Source: Dietzia aurantiaca
GTDB lineage: Bacteria > Actinomycetota > Actinomycetes > Mycobacteriales > Mycobacteriaceae
Reading direction: 5' to 3'
Length of the DNA: 64,000 bases
Assembly: GCF_021033825.1 (NCBI RefSeq)
Contig: NZ_JAIFXZ010000006.1
Span: forward strand, 1 to 64,000
Shown: positions 33,923 through 43,668 of the stretch, piece after piece
Position numbering within the stretch: position 1 is the first letter of the stretch
How the letters are laid out: each line of letters starts with the position of its first letter
Made by a program: the position numbers and the translations under genes
The notes under the pieces: model-generated
Database searches by the model: none
Told to the model about the DNA's origin: nothing
What the model saw: only the letters and a program-made list of their open reading frames with translations

Positions 33923-35032
33923 ATGGCTGATATCACCCGCACCGCAGAAGCCGATTCGATCACCAAGGCCGATCTCGCCGAGCTGGGGAACGTCACCGGC
34001 CCGGCCGTGTCGATCTACATGCCCACCGCGCGCGGTGGTGCCGAGGTCCGCGAGAACCCGATCCGCGCCAAGGCCCTGATCAAGGACGCCGAGGCCGGTC
34101 TCAAGGCCAACGGCGCGAGCGCGGAGGCGGCCGCCGAGATCCTCGGCCCGCTGGTCGCGCTGCTCGAGGACGACGAGTACTGGCGCTACCTCGCCGACGG
34201 GCTGGCGATGTACGCCGCCGAGGGATTCTGGCGGGCGTACCGGCTGACCATCGACTTCCCCGAGGTGGCGTACGTGAGCGACCGGCTGGCCGTGCTGCCG
34301 GTGGTATCCGCGGGGATGCACCAGGACGACTTCCTGCTGCTCGCGCTGAGCCAGAACAAGGTCCGCCTGTTCGAGGCGACCTTCGCTACCATGCGCGAGA
34401 TCGACCTGGGGCCCATCCCCGCCTCGATCGAGGACATCAGCGGCGAGACCACCCCACCCCCACATCAACAGCAGCACTTCGGCGCCGGCGGCGGGGGCGT
34501 CATTCACAGCCACGGCACCGGCGCCGAGGTCGGAGACGTGCAGCTCGACAAGTTCCTGCGGCAGGTCGCGCAGGGGCTCGGGGAGGTGCTGGAACCCAAC
34601 GACCGCCGGCCCGTCGTGGTGGCGGCGGTGGCCGAGTACCTGCCGACGCTGCGCGAACACCTGGCCTACCCGCACCTGCTCGGCGAGGCGGTGGCCGGCA
34701 ACCCGGACGCCTCGCGGCCGGATGAGCTGCACGAACGGGCCTGGGCGATCGTCCATCCGGCGTTGCGGGCGCGGTCGGAGGCCGACGCGGAGCGGTTCGG
34801 CGACGCGATCGGGGCGGGGCGCGCCCTCGCCGGCGGCGGTTCGGACATCCTGCACGCGGCCCGCGACGGCCGGGTCGACACCCTGTTGCTCACGCGCCGC
34901 CGCTGCACCGCCGACCACGGCCCCGATGACCTGGATTCGGCGGTCGGCCAGGTGCTGGCGACGTCCGGCACGGTGCTCGTGGTGGACACGCTGCCCATGG
35001 ACGTGGCCGAGGGCGCGATCCTGCGGTTCTGA
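33923..35032 (+). CDS. baeRF family 3 protein (eRF1-like)
   Basis: The 369-aa protein resembles the bacterial archaeo-eukaryotic release factor group, family 3: SIYMPTARGGAEVRENPIRAK at the N terminus, then LPVVSAGMHQDDFLLLALSQNKVRLFEATFATMREI, and a C-terminal Rossmann-like domain ending GTVLVVDTLPMDVAEGAILRF. Members are thought to act on stalled ribosomes or RNA and often occur near stress genes; experimental data are few. A His/Gly-rich linker (PPPHQQQHFGAGGGG, about 185-200) parts the domains. Confidence 0.8.
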   Translation: MADITRTAEADSITKADLAELGNVTGPAVSIYMPTARGGAEVRENPIRAKALIKDAEAGLKANGASAEAAAEILGPLVALLEDDEYWRYLADGLAMYAAEGFWRAYRLTIDFPEVAYVSDRLAVLPVVSAGMHQDDFLLLALSQNKVRLFEATFATMREIDLGPIPASIEDISGETTPPPHQQQHFGAGGGGVIHSHGTGAEVGDVQLDKFLRQVAQGLGEVLEPNDRRPVVVAAVAEYLPTLREHLAYPHLLGEAVAGNPDASRPDELHERAWAIVHPALRARSEADAERFGDAIGAGRALAGGGSDILHAARDGRVDTLLLTRRRCTADHGPDDLDSAVGQVLATSGTVLVVDTLPMDVAEGAILRF

Positions 35033-35109
35033 CGCGCGTGCACAGGGTCCGCCTAACTCCGATGTGTAGCCTCGGCGGACCGATGCACCCATCAACGTCA
35101 GGAGATCGT

Positions 35110-35907
35110 GTGCTCAAGCAGAAATGGCGGCTGGCAGTGGCCGCGGCGGGGTCCGTGCTCATCGTGGCGGGCTGCAGTGCGCCCGGCGACGGCGACTCCG
35201 CACAGCCCGAACCGCAGGCCGCGACCGAGCAGGCCGCCCAGGACCAGGGCGAAGGCGCCGACGGCGGTGCCGCGCAGGGCCAGGGCCCGGACACCAGCAA
35301 CATCCCGGACCCGGTGGCCGTGGTCAACGGCGAAGAGATCACCAAGGCCGAGTTCGTCTCGGTGCTCGAGGGCCAGTACCAGCAGATGTCGATGCAGGCC
35401 CAGATGTCCGGCCAGCCGGTCGACGAGGAGCAGATCAAACAGCTGTCCATCGAGGGGCTCGTGGGCAGCGCGCTGCTCGAGCAGGAGGCCGCCGACCGCG
35501 GCATCGAGGTCTCGGACGAGGAGAAGGACGCCTCGCTCCAGGAGTTCGCCGACACCAACCAGGTGAGCAAGGACGAGTTCGTGGCCAAGATGGGCGAGCA
35601 GGGGATGGACCGTGCCGGCGTGATGGACCAGATCGCAAAGCAGCTGCGGGTGGAGAAGCTCATCACCGAGGAGTACGGCGAGTTCTCCCCGAGCGACGAC
35701 GAGGTCCGGGCCGCCTATGACCAGGTGGCGCAGCAGCAGTCGATGATGGGCGGCGCCGAGGGTGGCGCCGGCGCCCAGCAGCTCCCACCGCTCGAGCAGG
35801 TCCGCCCGCAGGTCGAAGAGCAGCTCAGAGCCGAGAAGCAGGCCGAGCAGATGCAGACCATGTCCGACGAGCTGCGCGAGGGCGCGGACGTGACAGTGAA
35901 CCTGTAG
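35110..35907 (+). CDS. SurA-like lipoprotein
   Basis: This 265-aa lipoprotein has a lipobox (SVLIVAGC, Cys about residue 22) and an acidic, Gln-rich linker. A SurA N-terminal chaperone domain follows (DPVAVVNGEEITKAEFVSVLEGQYQQM; IEGLVGSALLEQEAADRGIEVSDEEKDASLQEF). No rotamase domain is present. It probably assists folding or secretion outside the membrane. The GTG at 35110 follows AGGAG with 6-nt spacing. Confidence 0.85.
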   Translation: MLKQKWRLAVAAAGSVLIVAGCSAPGDGDSAQPEPQAATEQAAQDQGEGADGGAAQGQGPDTSNIPDPVAVVNGEEITKAEFVSVLEGQYQQMSMQAQMSGQPVDEEQIKQLSIEGLVGSALLEQEAADRGIEVSDEEKDASLQEFADTNQVSKDEFVAKMGEQGMDRAGVMDQIAKQLRVEKLITEEYGEFSPSDDEVRAAYDQVAQQQSMMGGAEGGAGAQQLPPLEQVRPQVEEQLRAEKQAEQMQTMSDELREGADVTVNL

Positions 35908-35976
35908 AAGGCCTGCCGGGGTGGTTCCGGGGTGCCGCCGCCGGGTCGCCAGCACCGGTTGGCGTAGGTGCCTGCC

Positions 35977-36129
35977 CTACACGGTCACGTCCGTGTAGGG
36001 CAGTTGCGCCGACACCCACGGGAACACGACTTCCATGAGCAGCAGGACAAGTGCTGCCAGGAGCACGATCAGCAGCACGATCTTGACCGGCTTCGGTCCG
36101 GGCAACGATCGCCACAGGTAGGCGTACAT
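35977..36129 (-). CDS. 50-aa membrane protein after sortase
   Basis: This 50-aa protein has one hydrophobic helix (KIVLLIVLLAALVLLLMEVVFPWV) after a short basic N terminus (MYAYLWRSLPGPKPVK) and a short tail outside. Its ATG overlaps the sortase stop by one base, so it is translated together with it. Small membrane proteins often accompany sortases in this order; this one may hold or regulate the enzyme, which is inference. Confidence 0.75.
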   Translation of the reverse strand: MYAYLWRSLPGPKPVKIVLLIVLLAALVLLLMEVVFPWVSAQLPYTDVTV

Positions 36130-36995
36130 CAGTGCTCCTCCAGTGCGGCGGGCCGGGTGTCGCCCGCCTTCGGGATGGTCTCGACGAGGGCGGCGTGGAC
36201 GATCAGACGCTCCGCGTTGGAGAACTGCGGATGGCACGTCGTGAGGGTGAGCAGGCGTTCGGCCGCGGCTTTGACGGTGTCGTCGTCCTCTTCTCCCCAC
36301 GCGGTACCCGGCACGGGGCTGATCACCTCGATCGCCTCCGGCGTCGTGATGTGGCGTCCCTGCACGTGGGAGTAGTCGCCCGCGTTGACGCGCGCGGCCT
36401 GCTCAGGCGTGAGACACCGCTCGGCCGCGGCCCGGCGCTGCGGCCCGTCGGCCTCGACGGGGAGCAACCGGTACGTCATCCACTGGGACGCGGTCTCCAC
36501 CACCACCGCGTCGCAGGAGTTCAACTGATCGAGATGCTGAAACACGGCCCCGGAGCCGTTCCGGTGGCCGGCGAGGGCGAAGTTCCCGCGCTCGCCCGGC
36601 ATCTGGGTGTCCACGTAATGGCCGGGACCGGTGCGCAGATCCTCGTCGCGGGTGCCCTCGAGCACGGTATAGGCGGCGTCCTCGCCGAGAGTCGGCAGAT
36701 GGACGCGGGCGAAGGCCTGGCCGGGCGGGGGAGCGACCGGCGGGGCGGGCTCGGTTCCTGCCGCCGGGTCGGCGTTGTTCCAGCGATCCTCGAGCTGCGC
36801 GGTCGCCTCGTCCTGCAGGTGGCCGGAGGCGAGGTTCGTCCAGAACGCCTCGTAGATCACGAACAGCAGCAGGAGCGCCCCGGCGGTGAGGAGGAGTTCG
36901 CCGGCGACCTGACCGGTGCCGGGCCTGCGGCCGGTCTGCGCCGACGGTGGCTCGGCCGGGTCCGGTTGACGGGCCGGCGCCACGGGATCGGTCAC
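36129..36995 (-). CDS. srtE: Class E sortase
   Basis: The 288-aa transpeptidase anchors LAxTG-tagged proteins to the wall. The N-terminal membrane helix (ELLLTAGALLLLFVIYEAFW, 33-52) is followed by the sortase barrel with His144 in LAGHRNGSG, Cys254 in LTTCHPQ and Arg263 in NAERLIV. The GTG at 36995 has GGGAG upstream; an ATG at 37055 lacks one. Its likely client, the adhesin with a LAVTG signal, is encoded just upstream in the same direction. Confidence 0.9.
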   Translation of the reverse strand: MTDPVAPARQPDPAEPPSAQTGRRPGTGQVAGELLLTAGALLLLFVIYEAFWTNLASGHLQDEATAQLEDRWNNADPAAGTEPAPPVAPPPGQAFARVHLPTLGEDAAYTVLEGTRDEDLRTGPGHYVDTQMPGERGNFALAGHRNGSGAVFQHLDQLNSCDAVVVETASQWMTYRLLPVEADGPQRRAAAERCLTPEQAARVNAGDYSHVQGRHITTPEAIEVISPVPGTAWGEEDDDTVKAAAERLLTLTTCHPQFSNAERLIVHAALVETIPKAGDTRPAALEEH

Positions 36996-37121
36996 GGGCT
37001 CGGCTCCCTTCGACGAGCGCGCTCGGTCGCGAGCGGGACGGATGAATGGTCTCATGACGCGCCCGGCCCCCGGCGCAGCGTGGCTGCGCCGAAGGCCGGG
37101 GCGAGCATAGGCGGTCTGCGC

Positions 37122-37277
37122 CTAGAAGGGCAGGTCGGACGAGCTCACCGTGGAGCTGCCCAGGTCACCGCCGAGCAGGTCGTACAGGAAGATCGACAGT
37201 CGGCCGAGCAGGTCGACCCCGGCGGAGCCGGTGGTCTGGACGTCCTCGATGACGCTGCCGAGCGGGATGCTGAACAT
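37122..37277 (-). CDS. 51-aa protein between adhesin and sortase
   Basis: I do not recognise this 51-aa protein. It has a very good ribosome site (GAGGAG, 6 nt spacing), which supports it as real. The sequence MFSIPLGSVIEDVQTTGSAG is followed by an amphipathic stretch GVDLLGRLSIFLYDLLGGDLG and a Ser-rich end; there is no signal peptide. It lies behind the adhesin terminator and before the sortase, so it may be co-transcribed with the sortase. Confidence 0.65.
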   Translation of the reverse strand: MFSIPLGSVIEDVQTTGSAGVDLLGRLSIFLYDLLGGDLGSSTVSSSDLPF

Positions 37278-37320
37278 GGGTACTCCTCTGGGTTGGTTCG
37301 AACAAACAAGGGACCTGATG

Positions 37321-37374
37321 CCCCGACGCGGTGTGCGCGTGCTGGTGAACCAGGATGCACACACCGCGTCGGGG
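37321..37374 (-). terminator. Large hairpin after adhesin gene
   Basis: A perfect 15-bp stem, CCCCGACGCGGTGTG (37321-37335) with CACACCGCGTCGGGG (37360-37374), encloses a second small hairpin (CTGGT-GA-ACCAG). It begins 15 bp past the adhesin stop codon. It should end adhesin transcription or lower read-through to the sortase. Confidence 0.85.
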
Positions 37375-37389
37375 TGGAACTGAAGCGGA

Positions 37390-40300
37390 CTACTCGACCG
37401 CCTGGTTCCTGCGGTTACGCAGTATCAGCCACGTGCCGCCAGCGATCAGCACGAGCGCCGTACCGCCGAGCCAGGCGACATTGGCACCGGTGACCGCGAG
37501 CGACTGACCGGACTTGCCCGGCCGCGCGGGAGCCGGTTTGCCGGGCGCCCCGTTGTGGCCGGACGGCTTCTGCTGGCCGCTCGGACGATGGTGCTTCTCC
37601 TGCCCGCTCGGACGCTGCGGCTTATCCGGGCGGCTCTGGCCCGACGGTGCCGGCTCACCCGGACTCTGGGGTCCCGACGGATCGACTGCACCCGGTCCCG
37701 GCGGGGTCGACGATCCACCATCGAACGGCGGCAGCGGGATCGGGATCGGGATGAAGATCAACCCCCTGCTGCTGGTCTCGTTCTCCAGTTCCAGACTCAC
37801 CGGCTCGTCACCGGTGAGAGTGACGACGACGCCGGTGGGCTCGTCCGCGATCGGGCTGGCTTCAGCGCCACCACCGGCGACACTCCAGGTGACATCGCCC
37901 CAGTTGACGTTGCTCACGTCCGTGTGGGCACCGGTCTCGACGAAGGCGATCTCGGTATCCACCGGGAACTGCACCCGATTGCCGACTACCACCGCGTCAC
38001 AATCGACGGTCGGCGTCATCCCTCCGTTCGGCGTCACGTCGAGGATGCAGGAGCGCTCCTCGCCATCGACATCGGTCCAGCTGGTGGTTACCTGGAAGGT
38101 CGTCGACTCGTGGCCAGCGACCTGGCGGCCCTTCGGTCCGGTGACGATCTTGTCGATGTCCACGTCCGCGGTCGGGATCGGGCGGTTGTGGATCTCGACC
38201 ACGGCATGCTCGCCGGGCACGATCGTCGCGGTGTTGCGCGGACCCGGCTCACCCGCATCGGCCGTGACGAAGTAAGTCGGCCGCGCCCAGTCGGTTCCGT
38301 CCAGAGGAGCGGGATCGACCTCGGAGAAGGTGACCACGGTATCCCTGGGCAGAACTTCGCCCGACTCCCAGCTCCAGCCGTTAGCGGCATCCAGGGTGAC
38401 GGTGTCGCCCACCGCCGGGAAGTCGACGTCGGCAGGGAGGGCCGGGTCGATTCCGTCGATCCGGACCTCGAACTCGGCGTCCGCGGGAAGACCGGCCTCG
38501 GACGCGGGGACCGGGTCCTCGCCGTCCAGGACGAACTTCTCGAAGCCGACCGAACCGAACTGCCACAGTGCCTCGTTGGTGAGGGTGATGATGCGGCCGT
38601 CGTTGGGGTCGTCGGAGACGATGCCGGTAGCGGTGCCGTCGCGGTTCGGCCTGAGCCACGAGGCGCCCGCCGGATTGGTGCCCCACGAGCTGCCACCCCA
38701 CTCCACACCGGGGATCTCGGGAAGGCCGATTTCGGAGAAGGTCACCTGGGTGCCGACGGGGAGGTTCACACCCAGCGGCGTGGACTCGCCCTCGCGGACG
38801 GTGAGCAGCGTGGTGCCGAACTCGGTGCCGGCCTGCCAGTTCGCCTCGACGGTGTACTCGGCCTCTTCACCGACGGCCTCGGCGGCCTCGCCGCTGACCT
38901 GCTTGGTCAGGCGGAGAGTGCCGTCGTTGGTGTCGACGTAGTTGCCCACCACGACCCGGATCTCCTCCTGGTCGATTGTGAGCACGGCCGAGCCGGCCTC
39001 GTTGATCGTGACATCGCCGCTGTACGAGGGGAGTCCCCATGCGAGACCGTTCCCGTCCGCCGGAACCACCTCGGTCAGCGTGACCTCGGTGCCGCCAGGA
39101 AGGTCGTACGGGAACTCCACGGTGGCCCCGTTCGAGGGGACCATCAGGGTCTCCTCCTGCTGGGTGCCGTCCGCGTCGGTCCAGGTGGCGAGCACCTCGA
39201 AGGACGTCGGAACTGCGTCGTTGTGCTGCTCCGGACCGGTGATCTGCTTGGAGATGCCGAACGTGCCCTCCGTCAGGTTGGCCTCGTTCTCCAGCTCCAG
39301 GGTCACACGCTCGTCCGAGTCACCGGTGAGGGTGACAAGGGCACCGGCGGGTTCACCGTCGAGCTCGTCGGTGTCCGCGCTGCCGTCCGCGACGCCCCAC
39401 GAAACATCGCCCCAGGAGACGTTGTCGACGCGGGTCCGTGAGTCCGTCTCGACGAAGGTGATCTCGGTGTCCAGCGGGAATTGGACCCTGTCGCCGACCA
39501 CCACGGCATCGCAGTCCGCGGTCGCCCTCATCGTCCCGTTCGGGCGGACATCGAGGACGCAGGTACGCGCCTCATCATCCGGGTCCGTCCAGGTGGCGGT
39601 GACCTCGAAGGTCGAGGACTTGTCGGCCGCGACCTCCTCGCCCTTCGCTCCCGTGACTAACTTCTCGATCAGCACGTCGGCGGTCGGGATCGGGCGGTTG
39701 CGGATCTCGACCTCGGCGCGCTCGCCGGACTCGATTTCCACCGAGTTGCGGTCCTCCGGCTCCCCTGCGTCCGCGGCCACGTAGTAGAACGGTCGCGCCC
39801 AGTCAGTTCCGTCAAGGGGCGCGGGGTCGACCTCGGAGAAGGTGACCACCGTGCCCGTGGGCAGCACGTCCCCGGACTCCCAGCTCCAGCCGTTGTCAGA
39901 GTTGAGCGTGATGGTGCGACCCACTGCCGGGAAGTCGGTGCCCGCGGGCAGAGCGGGTGAGATGCCGTCGATCCGGACGCGGAACTCGGTTCCGTCCGGC
40001 AGATCGGACTCGACCGCGGGGACCGGATCCTCACCGTCGAAGAGGAACTTCTCGAACGCGAGCGAGCCCGTCTGCCACCCGGCCTCGTTGGTCAGTGTGA
40101 TGAGGCGGCCGCCGGTGGGGTCGTCGGAGACGATGCCGGTGGCGGTGTCGTCCGGGCCTGTGACCAGCCAGGAGTCCCCCGCGGGATCCGTGGCCCACGA
40201 CGGGGATCCCCAGTCGAGTCCGGCGATCTCCGGGATAGCGGTCTCAGTGAAGGTCACCTCGGTGCCGACGGGGAGGTCGAGGCCGAGCGGCGTGGACTCA

Positions 40301-43300
40301 CCCTCGCGGAGGGTGAGTACCTCGGTGCGGTAGCTCGTGCCGTCGCGCCATCGCGCCTCGACGGTGAACTCGGCGTCGCCGACGGCGTCGGCGGCCTCGC
40401 CGCTGACCTGCTTGGCCAGGCGCAGGGTGCCGTCATTAGTGTCGACGAAGTTGCGCACCGTGACCGTGCCAGGCTCTTGGCCGACGGTCAACACTGCTGA
40501 GCCAGCGCCGTCGACGGTGACGTCCCCGACGTACGAGGGCGTACCCCAGGCGAGTCCGTTTCCGTCAGCCGGGACGCTCTCGGTCAGCGTGACCTGGGTG
40601 CCGCCGGGCAGATCCTCGCCGAACGGGATCGGATTACCGTTCGACGGCAGCAGGAGGGGCTTCTGCTGCGTTGCGCCGTTCGCGTCGGTCCAGGTGGCCA
40701 GCACCTCGAAAGACTCCGGCACCGCGGCGTTGTCCGCCTCCGGTCCGCGAAGATCCTTGCTGATCGTGAAGCTGCCCTGCGTGATGGACACCTCGTTGGT
40801 CACGGTGACGACGTTCGCCGATTGGTCGGCACTGATCACCAGCTCTGCCGGCTCGAAGACCGGATCTGACCAGGTGATGCGGTCGGTGTCGGCCGGCCGA
40901 ACCTCGTTGAACGTCACCGTCGTGCCGATGGGCAGGTCGCCGAGGTCGTAGAACTGGCCGTCTCGTAGCGTGAACTCGCGCAGCTCCGTGCCGGAGCCCT
41001 CGACGCCGGTATCGACGTTCGCCTGGATGACGAACTTCTCGTCGCCGGTGAGCTCACCGGCGGCGTTGCCGATGACCTCCTTGGACACCCTCGCGCCGCC
41101 GAGCTGCGCGTTGTTGACGAGTTCGACCGCGACGTTTGTCCGCGGCTGGATGGTGATCAGCGCCTCTGTGCGGTCCTCATTGAGTTCCACGCCGTCGGCC
41201 GGGTGGAAGATTCCGGGCTCGAAGAACACGCCGTTGCCGTGCGGGAGGTTGATCTCCGTCAGTCGGATCTGCCATCCGGCACCGCGTGCGTTGAACCCGC
41301 TGACCGGCGTGCCGTCGGCCTTGACCTCGACGGTGTACGTCTCGTCAGCGGCTCCGGACTCGGGATCCACCCCCGGAGCGAACTCCTCGACGCGCACCGA
41401 GAACACGGTCTCGTCGATCGGGAACGGCTCGGAGAACGGTGCGACCAACTTCTGCAGCGAGAACGAGCCACGGGCCACGCCCTGGCCGGTACCGCCGGCG
41501 CCGGAGCTCCGCTCGACCGAACGGTTGAACCTCGCGCCCTGCCAGGTCGCCTCGTTCGTGTAGGAGGTACCTCGGGAGTCGACTCCGCCGCTGGCGGTAC
41601 AGAGCGTGTAGTCGATGTCGTAGACGACCTCACGGTTGTAGTCGCCCTCTTCCTTCGGAAGGGTGAACTGCAGAGTGTTCCCGTTGAGCGCGACGGCGGT
41701 GTCGGCCGTGAGATCGCGCCGCTCGATGGGACCGCCTCCCTGGAAGTCTCGGGCGATCACACTCAAGTTGAGGCTCTGCTTCAGATCGTCGCCGATCTCG
41801 CACACCGCCAAGGTGCCTGAAAAGGTGTCGTTGATGACGGCGTTGGTGCCGAGGTTCTCGAGATCGTGGCCCGGAACATCGAGGGACCAGTCGATAGTGG
41901 TGTTCGCTGGTTGTATCTCGCCGCCCACCTCGCGCGGCGCAGTGTTGAAGGTGCCGCGCTTGCTGCCGGGGAAATTATGACCAGTCACGGAAGCATCGAC
42001 TGGCGCACCATTGACGGTCGCAGCGTTGCTGAAGGTGACATCGTTGTTCGGCACCTGCTCACTGGTGACGCAGGTGCGGTACTGCACGACATAGTACTTC
42101 TCGGGGTCGAACTCCCCGGTGCCGTTCCAGGTCAGGCCGAGGGTGAAGCTCGCGGCGCCCTCGGCAGGCTGCCCGGTGAGCGTGAACTGATCGGTCACGT
42201 TCACCGCCACGGGGGCGTTTGCCCCGGGCAGCGGCAGATAATCCCGCATCGTGACTGTCAGGCCCAACCCATCGCTACACACCGCATGGTTGGAGCTGAG
42301 CTGCTCGGCGATGTTGATGACGCCGTCCGGAGCCATGGTGCCGGGGACGGTGACCGTCCAGTTGAGTCGCGAGAATCGCGAGCCTCCTGCCCAGGAGCCC
42401 GACTTCGACGGGGCGGTGGTCGGCGTCCAGTCCTGACCGATGCCCTTGCCCACAGTGGCGCCGCCGATGTCCACGGAGTTTGAGTACTGGGTGCCGGCGG
42501 GGTCGACCACGCCACTGGTGGTGCACGTCGTGTATTGGACGCGGTAGAGCTGCTCGGGGTTGAAGTCGGCGCCGGTGTCGATCACGATCGAGAGTGGCGA
42601 GCCGGCTTCTTCCTGAGTGACGGTGACGCCACCGGGAACAATAGGCATGTCGTTGCCGCGGCCGGCTCGCAGTGTCGGCGCCGGTCGGCCGCGGTCGGCA
42701 TCCACACAGAGCGCAAGGTTCGGGGACAGGTCGTCCTCGAGGGTGACTGCGCCGTCCTCGTCGGCCAGAGCAGCGAGCTCGCTGCCCGGGATCTCGATCG
42801 TCCACGTGATGGCCTGGCGGTCCGGGGTGAATGCGCCGGTCTTGGTGGCATCGCCGATAACGACCCCGTCGCTGATGCCGCCCTCGCCAGGCAGGTCCAC
42901 GGCTTGGACTTCTCCGTTGACGCCGAAGTCGATCGTCTCCGTGGTCACACGTTCGACCGCTTCGGAGAACATGGTGAACGTGCCGCCGACGTCGGAGAGA
43001 CCGTTGACTATGTCGGTGAGTGTGCAGGTCACCCTGTTTGTGCTGAGGTCGATCTCGCAGTTGCCCCAGATTTCGCCGTCATCGCCGTTGAGCGTGAAAC
43101 TCTGCGCCTCGACCTCGAGCTCTCGGGGGAAATTGATGAAGAACTGGTCGCCACCGACTGCGTCCTCCGGCGCGGTCCATGTACCGACGACACGGACGGT
43201 GTCGCCGACCAGGAGGGACCCGCCGGGCCCAGTGGCGGGGTCCCCGTCGAGTTCCTTGATCTTCACGATGATGCCGGGGTTCAGCGCGTACGGCTGAACA

Positions 43301-43632
43301 TTCCGCGGGCTGCCCTGTGGCATCTGCCGAACCGTGCTCACGGTCGGAGTTGCCGCCGGGGCCGGGCGCGCCGACGTGGTCGTGCGCTGCTGAACCGGCG
43401 TTGCGGAGCCGTCAACCCGCCCGGTCGGCGAGGCCGGCGATGTCTGGGTGGAGGTCGCGGGCGCGGTGGCGGACGTTGTCGCCCCGGGTGACGTCGTCGC
43501 CTCCTGTGCGGACGCCGCCCAGGGGAACGTCAGCGACGTCGCGACGAGCGCCAACACAGCCAGGATCACGGGTATCGCGATCCACCGAGCCACCCCCTCT
43601 CCATCACGATGGTTCAGGAGGCGGTTGAGCAT
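37390..43632 (-). CDS. LAVTG-anchored giant surface adhesin
   Basis: This 2,080-aa wall protein begins with a signal peptide (WIAIPVILAVLALVATSLTFPWAASA, ends near residue 42) and a Ser/Thr/Pro-rich spacer. Ig-like adhesin head domains follow to about residue 760. Many DUF5979/Cna-B-like stalk repeats (e.g. GTFGISKQITGP, VEVLATWTD-type strands) come next, then a Pro/Gly/Ser-rich wall spacer and the sorting signal LAVTG (about 2045-2049), a hydrophobic helix and RNRRNQ. Four stalk domains are present twice in tandem with a 504-codon period. The ATG at 43632 follows AAAGGA; the frame stays open upstream through a run of 11 C. The ligand is unknown. Confidence 0.9.
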   Translation of the reverse strand: MLNRLLNHRDGEGVARWIAIPVILAVLALVATSLTFPWAASAQEATTSPGATTSATAPATSTQTSPASPTGRVDGSATPVQQRTTTSARPAPAATPTVSTVRQMPQGSPRNVQPYALNPGIIVKIKELDGDPATGPGGSLLVGDTVRVVGTWTAPEDAVGGDQFFINFPRELEVEAQSFTLNGDDGEIWGNCEIDLSTNRVTCTLTDIVNGLSDVGGTFTMFSEAVERVTTETIDFGVNGEVQAVDLPGEGGISDGVVIGDATKTGAFTPDRQAITWTIEIPGSELAALADEDGAVTLEDDLSPNLALCVDADRGRPAPTLRAGRGNDMPIVPGGVTVTQEEAGSPLSIVIDTGADFNPEQLYRVQYTTCTTSGVVDPAGTQYSNSVDIGGATVGKGIGQDWTPTTAPSKSGSWAGGSRFSRLNWTVTVPGTMAPDGVINIAEQLSSNHAVCSDGLGLTVTMRDYLPLPGANAPVAVNVTDQFTLTGQPAEGAASFTLGLTWNGTGEFDPEKYYVVQYRTCVTSEQVPNNDVTFSNAATVNGAPVDASVTGHNFPGSKRGTFNTAPREVGGEIQPANTTIDWSLDVPGHDLENLGTNAVINDTFSGTLAVCEIGDDLKQSLNLSVIARDFQGGGPIERRDLTADTAVALNGNTLQFTLPKEEGDYNREVVYDIDYTLCTASGGVDSRGTSYTNEATWQGARFNRSVERSSGAGGTGQGVARGSFSLQKLVAPFSEPFPIDETVFSVRVEEFAPGVDPESGAADETYTVEVKADGTPVSGFNARGAGWQIRLTEINLPHGNGVFFEPGIFHPADGVELNEDRTEALITIQPRTNVAVELVNNAQLGGARVSKEVIGNAAGELTGDEKFVIQANVDTGVEGSGTELREFTLRDGQFYDLGDLPIGTTVTFNEVRPADTDRITWSDPVFEPAELVISADQSANVVTVTNEVSITQGSFTISKDLRGPEADNAAVPESFEVLATWTDANGATQQKPLLLPSNGNPIPFGEDLPGGTQVTLTESVPADGNGLAWGTPSYVGDVTVDGAGSAVLTVGQEPGTVTVRNFVDTNDGTLRLAKQVSGEAADAVGDAEFTVEARWRDGTSYRTEVLTLREGESTPLGLDLPVGTEVTFTETAIPEIAGLDWGSPSWATDPAGDSWLVTGPDDTATGIVSDDPTGGRLITLTNEAGWQTGSLAFEKFLFDGEDPVPAVESDLPDGTEFRVRIDGISPALPAGTDFPAVGRTITLNSDNGWSWESGDVLPTGTVVTFSEVDPAPLDGTDWARPFYYVAADAGEPEDRNSVEIESGERAEVEIRNRPIPTADVLIEKLVTGAKGEEVAADKSSTFEVTATWTDPDDEARTCVLDVRPNGTMRATADCDAVVVGDRVQFPLDTEITFVETDSRTRVDNVSWGDVSWGVADGSADTDELDGEPAGALVTLTGDSDERVTLELENEANLTEGTFGISKQITGPEQHNDAVPTSFEVLATWTDADGTQQEETLMVPSNGATVEFPYDLPGGTEVTLTEVVPADGNGLAWGLPSYSGDVTINEAGSAVLTIDQEEIRVVVGNYVDTNDGTLRLTKQVSGEAAEAVGEEAEYTVEANWQAGTEFGTTLLTVREGESTPLGVNLPVGTQVTFSEIGLPEIPGVEWGGSSWGTNPAGASWLRPNRDGTATGIVSDDPNDGRIITLTNEALWQFGSVGFEKFVLDGEDPVPASEAGLPADAEFEVRIDGIDPALPADVDFPAVGDTVTLDAANGWSWESGEVLPRDTVVTFSEVDPAPLDGTDWARPTYFVTADAGEPGPRNTATIVPGEHAVVEIHNRPIPTADVDIDKIVTGPKGRQVAGHESTTFQVTTSWTDVDGEERSCILDVTPNGGMTPTVDCDAVVVGNRVQFPVDTEIAFVETGAHTDVSNVNWGDVTWSVAGGGAEASPIADEPTGVVVTLTGDEPVSLELENETSSRGLIFIPIPIPLPPFDGGSSTPPGPGAVDPSGPQSPGEPAPSGQSRPDKPQRPSGQEKHHRPSGQQKPSGHNGAPGKPAPARPGKSGQSLAVTGANVAWLGGTALVLIAGGTWLILRNRRNQAVE
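37840..40820 (-). repeat. 1,512-bp tandem duplication in adhesin
   Basis: Two diverged copies of a four-domain cassette meet near 39270. Matching points such as the codons for DGTDWARP at about 38275 and 39787 lie 1,512 bp (504 codons) apart. Order and spacing of all four domains are conserved, with protein identity that looks well above 50 percent. End points are approximate. Confidence 0.8.
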
Positions 43633-43668
43633 GAGAGGTCCTTTCAGGGGCCACAGATTGACGGCCCA

